NCBI GenBank assembly: GCA_013180625.2
Contig: SNVD02001232.1
Span: forward strand, 62,001 to 126,000
DNA: 64,000 bases
Origin: Boswellia sacra
Taxonomy: Eukaryota; Streptophyta; Magnoliopsida; Sapindales; Burseraceae
Direction of reading: 5' to 3'
In this document: positions 34,230 through 45,024 of the stretch, piece by piece
How positions within the stretch are numbered: position 1 is the first letter of the stretch
Layout of the letters: every line of letters begins with the position of its first letter
Notes under the pieces: generated by a model
Database searches by the model: none
What the model was told of the DNA's origin: nothing
What the model saw: only the letters and a program-made list of their open reading frames with translations
Made by a program: the position numbers and the translations under genes

Positions 34230-34780
34230 AACATCATGCATGACAATAGCTTAAAGCTCCAAGCAAAGTGACTTTCAACACGTTGCTTGGTGACAGTCTT
34301 GGGAGCATTCTCTTTTCATGCTGATGTTGCTAATGCTAACTTCTTCCTCATCTAGATTACATAAAAGAACAAATGAATAAGCGTATGATACAACTCAGCC
34401 AGTTTTAAGAGAATTCCCACATTTACATTGCTTTTAATTATTCTACTTAAAAGGGTATGATACCACTCCGCCAGTTTTAAGATCAAGTTGAACCAAAAAA
34501 TAGGAATCAACTCAAATAAGGTACCACATCCTTACCTTCATTATTTTTCCAATGGATGCACCCAGAAAGTCAGGTAGAGTCAGAAGCTGAAATGTATGGC
34601 AGCTATGAAACTGGTTTAAAAAAAAAAAGACAATAAATGCGAGCTATTTTGCATTTGATATAATGTAATTGTAGGGGATTATTCATACCTTTGAAATGGC
34701 AATAGCTTCATCCAGACCAGACGGAGGAGTATCCAACAACTCTCCCAATTTTAGTTCCCCAAACTGTTTGACGAACCAAA
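34230..34780 (-). pseudogene. Captured exons of an unidentified gene
   Basis: Three minus-strand stretches look like exons with splice signals between them: FGELKLGELLDTPPSGLDEA (about 34700-34770), LLTLPDFLGASIGKIMK followed by GTAAG (about 34540-34600), and MRKKLALATSA, a stop, KENAPKTVTKQRVESHFA (about 34270-34355). They read like one conserved protein. I do not recognise it and give no function. Confidence 0.5.
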
Positions 34781-34869
34781 TCAGCTTTCTCCTGCGCATG
34801 TATCGCCTAAAGTAGCTTTCTCCTAACCCTCAGCTTCCTCTCCAACTTACAAGGAATCAGACATCCCCA

Positions 34870-35475
34870 TAGAGCCTTATACAAACTGCAAAAATTCAAG
34901 AAAATTGGTTATAGATGCACTCCCACACGATTTTGTTTACATTTCAGAGAACAAAAAGGAGTAAAATTAAATAAGCATATTCGAGAACACCCTCAGATTT
35001 GACAAATTTGGGAAGCCCATCAGACAGATCTCTAGCAAAACCAGGCTAAGTTTGAATCCGGACCTTTACTGCCTTAAAGGGGCAAAGTGCAACACCAGCG
35101 GTCACCTCAGCAGATGTAAAGCCAGCAAGGTAGTAAATATGTACAAACACAAAAGAGCGAATCTTGTGCCAAATCTAAAACTAAAACGGTCAAAATCAGT
35201 CAAAAACGGAAGTTAAAGCGACAGATTTGTAAGTGAAACTTGCATATTACACTTGACGAGATCAAGAGGAGTGACAGCCATGTGAGTAAGTCCACAGCTG
35301 AGGATCTCGCCGGCAGTACACACGGCATAAAATGCTGGAGATTACATCTCCATCTTCTTTCCTGGCTCGCTCAGCGAAGCCACAACGAAGCTCCGCCTAG
35401 TCGAGGAGGGAGCGAGAGCTGGAGCCGAGGCCGCGGTAGCTGCATCAAAGGTAGCAGTAGAAGCAAAGGATTTCT
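34870..35475 (-). pseudogene. Captured 5' part of a PHT3-type mitochondrial phosphate carrier
   Basis: The first exon (about 35475-35245) encodes an Ala/Ser-rich leader, a stop where the family has Tyr, then [20 protein letters not shown] and [12 protein letters not shown]. That includes the carrier signature PxDLVK, and it ends at a GT donor. The next exon (about 35140-34975) reads YYLAGFTSAEVTAGVALCPF, KAVKVRIQT, a TAG, then PGFARDLSDGLPKFVKS. A further short piece LYKALWG is near 34880. PHT3 proteins exchange phosphate across the inner mitochondrial membrane through six helices. Only the first half is here and it has two nonsense codons. Confidence 0.85.
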
Positions 35476-35559
35476 ATAGAGGGGAAGTAGAGTAAAGGAA
35501 GCTTGGTATGAGAGAATTCCTTGACGAATTTAGATCTAGGAGATTACGGCTAGGGTTGT

Positions 35560-36300
35560 TTCATTTTCTTTATATAGGATTGTGAAATTCCAGGAAATCC
35601 ATATCTATTAAAAATTATCAAAATCATCCCCCTGTTCAGTCTCTATATTTCAAACTTTTTCATTACACCATTAGACTAATTTTTTATAATTTTTAGAGCA
35701 TTAAATGTTTTACTTTAATTTTTAAAATAAATTATTATAATTTTTTGCATATTTAAAATGTTATATTATTGCAAAATAATTTTTTGATATTTTTAATTGC
35801 TTAATTTTCATCAAAGCAATTAAATAATGTGATTTTCACCACTTTGAAATTAAAAAATAATTTTATTTATTTCATAAAATTTTCACATTTAAAAATTCAT
35901 TTTTCTAAAATTTAATATTTAAAAATTTATTCTTTTCATACATATAATAATGTTATCTTTAATTTAAAAAAATTTTAAAATTATTTTTAATTTTAGATTA
36001 AAAAATTATATTGTTTAATTATATTTAGATAAATTTATTGAAATTTTAAATATTATATTCACATATTTGAAAGAAAAAATGAAAAAAAAAAGAGGGAAAT
36101 TTGAGAGGGAAAAGAAAAAATTACATTTTCACATACTTGTCAAACTTTTATAAAAATGTGATATATATGTGATTAAATAAGACAAAAAGTGATACATAAG
36201 ATAAATTGATAGGTTTGACTTTTAATACATGGTTAAATTTCTCACTTTTTTTAAAAAATACCAAATAAAAAAATTGTGAAGTGACAAATATACAAAAAAT
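35560..36300. other. AT-rich right arm of the CACTA element
   Basis: About 750 bp of very AT-rich DNA with no coding capacity or recognisable gene fragment, ending at the right terminus. Confidence 0.7.
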
Positions 36301-36310
36301 TTGTGTAGTG

Positions 36311-37090
36311 CTTACAATTCAAAGTCAAAACTAATACATAAATAAACAAAAGTGATGAAATGGTCAGGCTAAAGAACTAACTTTATGCTTTCTTGAATTT
36401 CTAGGAACTTTCCTACGATTTTACACTGGTTCTTAGCTGGGTAGAAATTGTAAGTCCTTGTCTGCCTCTACCTCAACTTCAATTATTGTACGAGCAAATT
36501 AAAGCAGGAAAAAGCGAGCATGCACGTGAAATCAACCAAATATAAGTGAGTGAAAAAGAAAAACAGACACCAGAGGACTCAGCGAATTCCAGTCTAATCT
36601 GAATTTTGCAATAGAAAGTATAATAATGTCTCTCTTATCTTGTGAAAGGATTTTTTGTGATCAGGGCAACAAACTAATAAAGAAGGAAGCATAAGTCAAT
36701 GAATGAGACAAAAAAAAAAGCTGTCATGATTCTTCTCTGCAACTTCTAAGCCAACCAGTAAAGATATAAAAAGGTTCTTTTATTCGAAGTATGAAACCAA
36801 AGTACATTGCCCTAAACGGCCTCTTCGCCCTTATTTCGATGACATAGCAAAAAGAAATGTAATTATTTTTAAAAATGATAAATTCCTCCTCTGCCTTTAT
36901 GTAAACTAATATGGCCAAAGACCAATTAAAAAGTTTAATAAATACTTTTTCAATAAATTCAATTTTTTTAAAAATCTATTTCGAATTTCCAATTTATCCC
37001 ACTTCTATTAAATCTTTTTGAGTGGTTGGTGATGTTTAGATATATGTGTAATTTAGAACATTTTTTCATATATATGTTAATTCATGAACA
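36311..37090. repeat. Segment A' part 3 (right of the CACTA element)
   Basis: Starts with the second CTT target copy and continues the match to segment A from about 16785 to 17615 (ACAATTCAAAGTCAAAAC, TTTTACACTGG, GGTTGGTGA). It lacks the 75-bp tandem duplication of A. Confidence 0.9.
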
Positions 37091-37359
37091 CATCTAAAGA
37101 GGTTTAAGTGTTTCGTCTAGCTGTGATATTGATTAAAGATCTAATGAGTGTGCCTTAGAAATTTCTTTCTGAGATCGCAACCTCGTATCCAAGAACATTG
37201 TAACAGTACTATTAGGATTTGGTACTTAATAAAATATTTTAAAAAATCATTATAGAAAGATGTCCCAAACGCTTAAAAGAAATATTAGTCAATAATTATT
37301 TTCTTTTTTAATTAAATTTTTAAGCCATTCTTTAAGGTTAAATGTTGGAAAAATGTTAG

Positions 37360-38540
37360 TTTGAAATCGAGTTTGGTCCTATTGTTTTAGACCTCCTAAT
37401 TTACCACCATTATTAAAAAATTCCGGGCCAAGTTTCTTAAAGAATTCAATTAAGTACCCTTAAGTTTAAACTTTTATGACAGAAAATCCTTTTGCTGCCT
37501 AAGTAGTCCATATAATTTTAAGCTTTGTTTGTTTGTTTGTTTTAAAAAAAAAAAACCTCATTCTAGTCTCCTCAATATTTATAATTATATGGGTACGGCA
37601 TAATTAGATATCTTATGAAGTTATATGGGCTTAATAACTTTTACTCTTTTATAATTTAACCAATTAAATACTCTCTTTTAGAATATCAGTAAATAGAAAT
37701 AATTATGACCCGAGAGTAATTTTTATATCTTTTTCCTAATCAAATGATGACTTTTGATAAAAAGAAAAAAGCAAGGATATAATTACTTATTAGTATAATA
37801 TATTCATTTTCGTTCATGTACTTTTTTATGGTTTATATTTTTCAAAAGTGATGAAAATGTTATTGATAATATTTATTTATTAACATTATAAAATTTATAT
37901 TTATTGATGAAATCTAAAAAAGTTGAATTATAAATGCTTGAGACATGATTAATTTAAAATAAATATTGTTATCTTCTAACATTTATATCATTAAAAACTT
38001 AATATATAATTGTATTAATTATTACGTTTAAAATTTTAATATGCTTAGCCCCCCAAATTTATGTATGTTGGCTCTTCAGCTAAGGTCATTATTCCTATAT
38101 ATTATTGTAAAAGTTCATAAAAGAAGGAAAAGAAAAAAGAACGAGAGAAGTTACATTCTCTAATAAAATTTTGTCATAAACTACCATATTAAGTTATAGA
38201 GTTTGGGTTGTAGGTAGGTTATCAATCTAATATTACTAAAAAAATGAATAAAGGAAGTTTCAATGAATGATATGGTAATTATATTTTGAGTAGGATTTTA
38301 CCAGTCAGATTATAAGGAAAGTTGATCGTAAATAAATTATAAGTATAGTATTATTCTTTAAAAAAAAATTACATCTCTCTTAAATGCAATTCCAAATCAA
38401 ATTCGGCCCTATCACTGCCTCCTAATTTCCTAGATATTAGACCAAAAAGTTAGGGCCTGAGGAGCTTTAGGAATCCTAAGTAACCCTATATATTTTAAGC
38501 TTTTGTGACATAAAACTTTTTCACCCCTTCTATTTTTAAT
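37360..38540. repeat. Two diverged direct copies of a 150-bp sequence in AT-rich DNA
   Basis: About 37360-37510 and 38385-38540 share the order GAAATC or CAAATTCGG, CCTCCTAATTT, GGGCC..TTTAGGAAT, AAGTA(A)CCCT, TTTAAGCTTTTGTGACA and AAAACTTTTTCACCCC in degenerate form. Between and around them (37090-38911) I see no gene. The DNA is simple AT-rich non-coding sequence with a TAATAA microsatellite near 38810. Confidence 0.55.
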
Positions 38541-38920
38541 GCATTTTTAGTAACCCATATCTTTTATTATTTTGAGATAAATTTTTGTATAACATATTTA
38601 TTTTATTTTATTACTTTTTTTATTAAACATTATAATTATATTCCTTCTTTTCTTTTAATATAATTTGGTTTGAGAACCAATATCTAGTTTGTCTAAAAGT
38701 AGAAAGTGTCTTTTCTGTATTTTGAATCTATGTGCGTGTAGGTCTTAATTGTTGATAAATATTTATTTAAATTACATAATATATATCTATTCAAGATTTA
38801 CAAAATAATAATAATAATAATAAAATCTTGATGAATAACTAATGTAAGGTAATTATTATATATTTCTTTTTTTCTTACACATGGATTATAAAGCTTAATA
38901 AATAATAATGATTTTTTTAT

Positions 38921-40854
38921 AGGGAAATTTGTTTTCCTCCCTAAGGTTTGCCCCGACGCTTCCTTCTGGGTTTTTCATTATAGCAATTTACTCCGTCAAA
39001 TTCAAATGCTTCTGTTAACCAAACTCTGTAAGGGTAGAATGGGAAACAAAATTGCCTTGAATTAAAAAAGAAAAAAGTCGTTTAATTAAATTACATGTTG
39101 CTTAACGTTCTCCGTACCCCTTTTTATACCTTTTTAATATCGTTTCTCTCTCTAGTCTCTACTCCGTTTCGATGAATGAACAGAGAGGTCGTCGGTGAGG
39201 AATCATCATCGCGAAATTGGTTCCAGAAGTGGTCAACATGGAATTAGACTTTTGATATATATATAAGGAGGGTAATAACAAAATCGGTTGATTGAAATTG
39301 AATTAGTTTAGGGTTTGGTCGGTGGTTGGAAGATTGGGAAAGATGGCCTTTTTTTGTGTGACGTGAGATTAAGGATTTTGGCACCAATTTAGAAGAGGAA
39401 TCCATGAGTGGGAAGGGGAAATCGTGGTATTTAAGGGAGATTAAGAAGGATAAGGTCGAAAATACCGGGATCATAATTTGATCCTAAATCTGAGAGGTTT
39501 GGATATGGAAGATTCTCGTTAACAATTCTAATCTGAAAGGGGAAAGTTATTTTTAGGTTGTGGTTGCCATTTCCGATGCCACATTGTTGATTAGGAAACC
39601 AAAACGCATCGTATTTGGGTTTTTCAATTTTAGATGTGTAAAAGTGTAGGGTAAAGAAATGTGAGAAATAAAGAGAGATGGGACAGATTTTTAAGGGTAA
39701 GAGTCGGGGAGCAGTGGAGTAGCAACACCATCAGCATCGGCAGCTTAAGGGTTCAAGAATGAAGCTTTGGATGATAAGAGCAACTATTTCTATTTTGCTC
39801 TGGACTTGTACTGTTTATTTAACTGCTATTGGTAGACTTGGGGACCCAATGTCTTAACCCATTGGCATCCTTGTTTCAATCGAGAGTCAGACGCCGCCTC
39901 CATTGTCGTCAGGGTAAGCATCCTATTGTTCTTGCCCATGGACTCCTGCTCAAGAGCGAGCGTCAACCTCTTTTCAAACAGTTATGATTTTTTTCTTCTT
40001 TTGTTAGGTTTCAGATTTTGTGTTGAATTGCTCTGTGGTGATTGAATTTAATGGTCAATTAAGACTTTTGAGTTAATCCTTAGCGTGCTGTGTTTAGGGA
40101 TTTATAAGAACTACACAAAAGGGCGAGAATTTATGTCACGATGTAATTACGTTATTGTGTTATATTTAATTTACATAATTTACTTTACTTTTATATATAT
40201 ATATAGTATTGTATATATTTCTATCAATTAAAATTGTTTTTAGAATATAAACAATTGTTAATATAAAAAAATATTAAAATCATCATAATTTACTATTATT
40301 TTAATTAATTTACTTTATTATAAAATTTTCAGTTTTATAATATATACGTTATAAGTTTCTAATGATTTATATCGTTAAATGAGTTTATATGTCAAAGATT
40401 GATAAAATATGTTTAACTATCCGTGTTATTAAATGAGTTGACAATACGAATCCGATACAGTTATTAATCGTGAGTTAATAATACAAACCCGATACGGTTA
40501 TTAATCGTATATTATGTTTGTATCATATTTGCATGTCGTGACCCATCGCGTCTATTACCCGACGGTTTCGTGCAATTAAGGTCTCATTAGTTTACTTTTT
40601 GTATTATTATTTTCCTTTTTTATATTGAATACAATGCCTTATTTTATTATTTTTAATAGTCAAAATGGTTGGTGAAAGAGTATTTCGGTCATACTTTAAA
40701 AATTTTCTTCTCTCCCTTGCTTATGTCATTGTTAGAGGCTCCAAGCACCGTGTGAGTTAAAACCGGATTCTATTCGAATTGAGGGTGGAAAATTCAATAA
40801 TGAAAAACTAAGGGAGGAAATGACTTAAAAAGCTTAGGGGATAAGGAAATTACC
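38921..40854. mobile_element. Non-autonomous MULE-like element, 1.9 kb
   Basis: Left end AGGGAAATTTGTTTTCC..TTTTTCATTAT and right end (reverse) GGTAATTTCCTTATCC..TTTTTCATTAT form imperfect terminal inverted repeats of about 70 bp. A 9-bp target duplication is seen as TTTTTTTAT (38912-38920) and TTTTCTTAT (40855-40863), with one mismatch. Nine-base duplications with long inverted repeats mark MULEs. No transposase is present. The interior has a GC-richer part (39130-39950) that might be captured gene DNA, but I recognise none. Confidence 0.7.
40430..40580. repeat. Short direct repeat of a GATACGGTTATTAATCGT phrase
   Basis: CCGATACAGTTATTAATCGT and CCCGATACGGTTATTAATCGT lie about 40 bp apart, followed by GTCGTGACCCATCGCGTC. 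The sequence is inside the 1.9-kb MULE-like element. It looks like a fragment of another dispersed repeat. Confidence 0.5.
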
Positions 40855-41102
40855 TTTTCTTATATTTGGCCCTCCAAGATATCTAAATCCTAGTTCTAGC
40901 ATTATCAGTCCCCAATTATACCATATCAAGTTAGATGATCTCAACAATTCCTCAAAAAACTAATTAAGGTATAAATCATTTTCTAGCTCTCTTATTTTCC
41001 GACTAAGACAAATCACAAGAAGCTGTCATGATACTTCCTTTCAACCTTAATTTAAGTCCACATGAAAGATCAACAAAGTTTCTTCCATTAAATCTTCTTC
41101 AA

Positions 41103-41707
41103 TAAGAGTGGCAAAATTTGGGGTCGGGCCTCCTTGGCCCTAAACTCGACGTAAATTTTTGTCTCCAGCCTTAGGAAACTCCCCCGAATTTTTTTCCAAA
41201 TGTTCGCTGGCTAGAGGTGGGTTTTTAATTACCACGGTTGTTTAACCGGGGTGAATTATTTTTTTCTTTTTTTGAAGCGTTTTCGTTTTCTGTTAATTTT
41301 ATTTCTGGTGCCTATTGTAGCTAAAGCCCATGTAGCCTAGGGGTTGTTGGTTGGGTCCTCTATAGTGTTGTCCCAGGTTTGACTCCAATTTGCTCCAATT
41401 TTTTTCTAATGGTCAAACTAAAACGTTAATTCAAATTGTATTATTTGTTTAAGGTTTGGATTTAATGTTTATATTTTTGTGTTAGGCCTAGGGGCTGGAC
41501 TTGCAAGTAAGAGTCTGTGGGTATACATGGCAATGGGCAATGAGCTTTTGTTTGTATGGAATTTTAATATATAATTAATATATTAAAATATAATTTTATA
41601 TGAAAAATTAGAATCTCGGGTTTATTTCCGGGGCCCGAGGCTTCTGCTTCCCAACCTAGGAGGTCTAGGTTTTTTGAGGCCTCGATTGGGTCATTTTCCC
41701 AGTCCTA
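41103..41707. mobile_element. hAT-type non-autonomous element (605 bp)
   Basis: Ends are TAAGAGTGGCAAAAT and, reversed, TAGGACTGGGAAAAT, the hAT pattern TA(A/G)GN(A/C)TGGC/GAA. The eight-base target duplication is TTCTTCAA (41095-41102) and TTCTTTAA (41708-41715). GC-rich subterminal sequence (GGGGTCGGGCCTCC, GGGGCCCGAGGC) is present on both sides. The middle holds a tRNA-like block with GTAGCCTAGGGGTTG and GGTTTGACTCC. Confidence 0.78.
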
Positions 41708-42031
41708 TTCTTTAATGTTTAATTTGTAACGTCTAGATTTATACGCAAATTAGAACACATTTTGAATCTAGCTGTAAGTTGAATACAACTGAAAAAGTCT
41801 TAAGTATTTACTCTGATCATTATGTTGATTAAAGCTTAACTAGTTTGTATAAAAAATTTCCTCTTCATGCATATCCAAAAACTTGCTTTTGAACCTCTAC
41901 TTGGCATTTGGCAATAGAAGAAACGTATGTTAGTATGAGAAATCAATAAATGATACCTTCTACATTTAAGCTTTTGTGCACACAATGATTGCTATTATAT
42001 TAGGAGTAGAATTGATTGCTATTATATTAGG

Positions 42032-42171
42032 AGTAATTCTACTGTACAACCGCTGCACTACAGCGGACGGTTCAGATCACGCCATGTAAACATCTCACAC
42101 TGATGTGGCGCTTACATGACGCCTCCTGGTTGCATCCGCTGTAATGCAGTGGATGTACCAAAGATTTGCTC
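42032..42171. mobile_element. 140-bp MITE of Mutator type
   Basis: Left GAGTAATTCTACTGTACAAC and the reverse of the right end GAGCAAATCTTTGGTACATC continue into shared CCGCTGCACTACAGCGG-like sequence. This gives imperfect inverted repeats of about 37 bp. ATTATATTA flanks it at 42022-42030 and 42172-42180. The size, ends and 9-bp flanks fit a MULE-derived MITE. Confidence 0.8.
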
Positions 42172-42180
42172 ATTATATTA

Positions 42181-43688
42181 GGGATTAATAGATTTGCCCT
42201 CGACGTTAGGTCTAATTCAGGTTTTGCCCTTGATTTTGACTTTTTTAAAATAGAAATATGCATATTACCCTGTGACGTTTCATTTCACCATCAAAGTTAA
42301 CTGAAAATAGACATTCTAACGTAGCAGAGTTTATGACAGACGCCAAAAAGATAAAAATGGCGTTATTGCAAAGCTTAATAATAAAATGGTTAATTAAACA
42401 AATAGTTTTTTTATAAAACTAATCCTAAATCAAATTAAATATTATTTCATCATAACAGTTACAAAATTAAAAACTAATTATGCATTTCCATTATTGATCC
42501 TCCGCAACTAGTCAATCCAAAACAAAATAAAAAATAGAGACAAACACATTAACTGAAAACAAAAACAAAGAAAATTGCTTTTGGAACTACAAAAAAGACA
42601 AAGACAAGTCCAGAAATAGCAATCATTCAAGATGGAACTTTGAATGGAAAAAATTGAATCAACAAGTGGAGAAAGGAGGGAAGGGAATCACCTTAAGAGG
42701 AGGAGTGAGAAAATATCTTTCTTTTTTTTTATTTTTTTTTCTACATCTCTCTAAATACAAGGTGGGTCAAACTCAAACTCAAAATTACATCAGCACCTTG
42801 TTGATTCCTCAACGCTGCCTATCTTGAACGAACATAACAAAGATGATGACAACCTTGTTTGAGATTGAGACTAGGTTCTCTGACCAATTTGATAGTTATT
42901 AAGGTTAATCCACTTTGCCTCTACAAGTTATGTCTGCACAAATCTGTAGTCCCCATTAGTTGCTCCTTTTCCATTTCAATGATAAAGCAAGGTCTAAAGA
43001 CTGCTTGTGCTAATATATATTCAAAATTTATGTTGAAGGAAGTCAATCTACACAAAATGAGATTTTAACTGTTCAATATGAACCAGGCCATAAACTTAAT
43101 GCAATCCCTTCTCAATGGACCTAAACTTGAACATCTTTGAAAGGAGGCTGATTCCTCCTTCCCAAGCCTTGCTAATGAACTGAATAGCTGTGATATTGGA
43201 GGTCCTCTTTCATAGTCAATCCCCAAAACGTATTAAGAAAGCCAGCATCACGACTTGGCAACAGGACGATCAACTCAGACTTGGGAGGAGGTGGAAAACG
43301 GTGAGGCCAGGGAGAGGACGAAGAGAGGAGGAGGCGGCGAGTGGCGAGGGATGTGGAGAGAGAAAGGCCTATAGTGGCAACTAGGGTTCGTTTGAGAGGA
43401 ATGGAGAAGATACGTACGGGTTTTTTTTTTTTTTAATTGAGTTTTTTATTTAACTTATAATTGATGTTTAATTTTACTTTTATTTAAGCTTTTTTAAATT
43501 TATCTGTGTAATCAGTATAACCGTAGTCTATATGCTGATGTGTCCAAGTGAATGTAAGTAAGATTACCATTTTACCTTTTATCATTAATTTTAATGTTAA
43601 CCTACAAACCTTGGGGCCAAACATGTATTTCTGAAAAGTCAAGGATGAAACTGAATTCAGTTTAACTCAAGGGCAAATAAATAATCCC
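42181..43688. mobile_element. Non-autonomous MULE-like element, 1.5 kb
   Basis: Left GGGATTAATAGATTTGCCCT and right (reversed) GGGATTATTTATTTGCCCTT begin inverted repeats of about 70 bp that go on through TTTGACTTTT..AGAAATA. The nine-base target duplication ATTATATTA is exact (42172-42180 and 43689-43697). There is no transposase. Interior sequence near 43100-43240 reads weakly like an LRR or F-box gene fragment, but stops prevent identification. Confidence 0.82.
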
Positions 43689-43839
43689 ATTATATTAAAT
43701 AATAGTATAATATTAATATTATTAGTCCAGATTCAATAATAGATGGCTACATACATATTGTTTTATCTATACTAAATATTCGAATAGGTTTTTATTAATA
43801 TTTTCACCAACTACTTCATCAAATTGGTCTTTTGAGTAA

Positions 43840-43975
43840 GGGATAATATCATAAATGACCCTAAAATTTGACACATCAAATCGATAACCTCACCGTTTTC
43901 GAAATCAGTAGAAATAACCCTACTTTTTTTTGTCTTCTGTTAACATTATATGAATGTAACAAAATTACCCTTTTA
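43840..43975. repeat. Left terminal inverted repeat of the large MULE
   Basis: Pairs with 55080-55216. Matching blocks are GGGATAAT(A/T)TCAT, GTAGAAATAACC(C) and TTATATGAATG. Confidence 0.75.
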
Positions 43976-45024
43976 TCCTTTTGACAACTGAAAAATGTTG
44001 CTAGCCTTTTCATTTATAATAATTGTGCAAATCCCTATGAAAATACTGTAGACCAATGGCTATAAAAACAATTGTATATAAACACCCCACTCCCCTTTAT
44101 ACATCTCACTTCTATTTTACAAAAATCTCTTCTGTTTTGCTCCTAACTCACCTTTTCTTCTCCTTCATTTGCTTGTCATTGTTCATGGCTGATAGAAGAG
44201 ACGCAAGAGATGTAAGACAGGTTAATGTGACTTGATTAAGTTCAAGAACAGAAGGTGTTTGGTGACAAAAAAGCGAGGGTAAAAATTTCAGAGTCACATG
44301 CCCACCCAAACAAGCTCTACTTCTATTGTGAAATAAGGGTGTGTGACCACTATTCTTTTTGAACTCTAGACATAGAAGAGTTTGATGCATTGCTATATGG
44401 AGACATGATTGTCCAAGATGAGATTTTGTCTTTGAAGGTTACAATGAAGGCAATAGAAGCATGCTTGAAGAAAATATTGTACCTTAATATCCTACTAGTA
44501 ATTTTCTTATTTGTACTTTTGTTAAGATGCTGCTAATGCAAGAAATGTAGAATGAAAATTTTAGAGAATGTACTGAAAGCTATTGCTAAAATTATGAGAA
44601 CGCATGCTTATACATCACAACTGATGTAAACGAAAATTAAGTTGGTAAAAAAAATAATAAGAAAATGCAAGCCTATTCATCACAACTAATATATATTGCA
44701 TATCATCACAACTGAAAAACCATTGACAGCTGATCTGTATTGCATAATATCACATTACAGTTTCAAATCATGTATAACATTATTGTATCTTTCATTTCAA
44801 ACATAAAATATATTCCAATCTCAGTTAGCCTATACAAAAAATGTTGCTACCCTATACAAAAACTTAGTTTAAATTTTAGTTTGTGACTGCATAATGTTTT
44901 GGCTAAAAAAACAGTTCAACTAGTGTTGAAAGTTGACGGTGTTTAGGCCAAAACACAAAAAAAGCCAAAACATCAAAACAAAGAGATGTACAAAAAACAA
45001 AAACTTTCTCTAATGTAGGCTACT
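43976..45024. other. 3' subterminal region of the large MULE, no gene seen
   Basis: Non-coding by inspection. The small frames here have no recognisable product. It presumably holds the 3' UTR and subterminal part of the transposon. Confidence 0.5.

Larger units (their letters stand above)
31422..36310. mobile_element. CACTA transposon, non-autonomous, carrying host gene fragments
   Basis: It starts CACTACAAGAAAAATG and ends AAATTTGTGTAGTG, complementary CACTA-type termini. The three-base target duplication CTT sits at 31419-31421 and 36311-36313. Segment A at 16783-16790 shows the empty site. No transposase is present in the 4.9 kb. Inside, on the minus strand, are intron-bearing pieces of several host genes. 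This is a gene-capturing (Pack-type) CACTA, able to move only with transposase supplied in trans. Confidence 0.93.

Noticed and set aside
36062..36110. Poly-A tail of a retroposed gene
   Set aside because: It is an A/G-rich run inside the AT-rich right arm of the CACTA element, with no upstream retrocopy.
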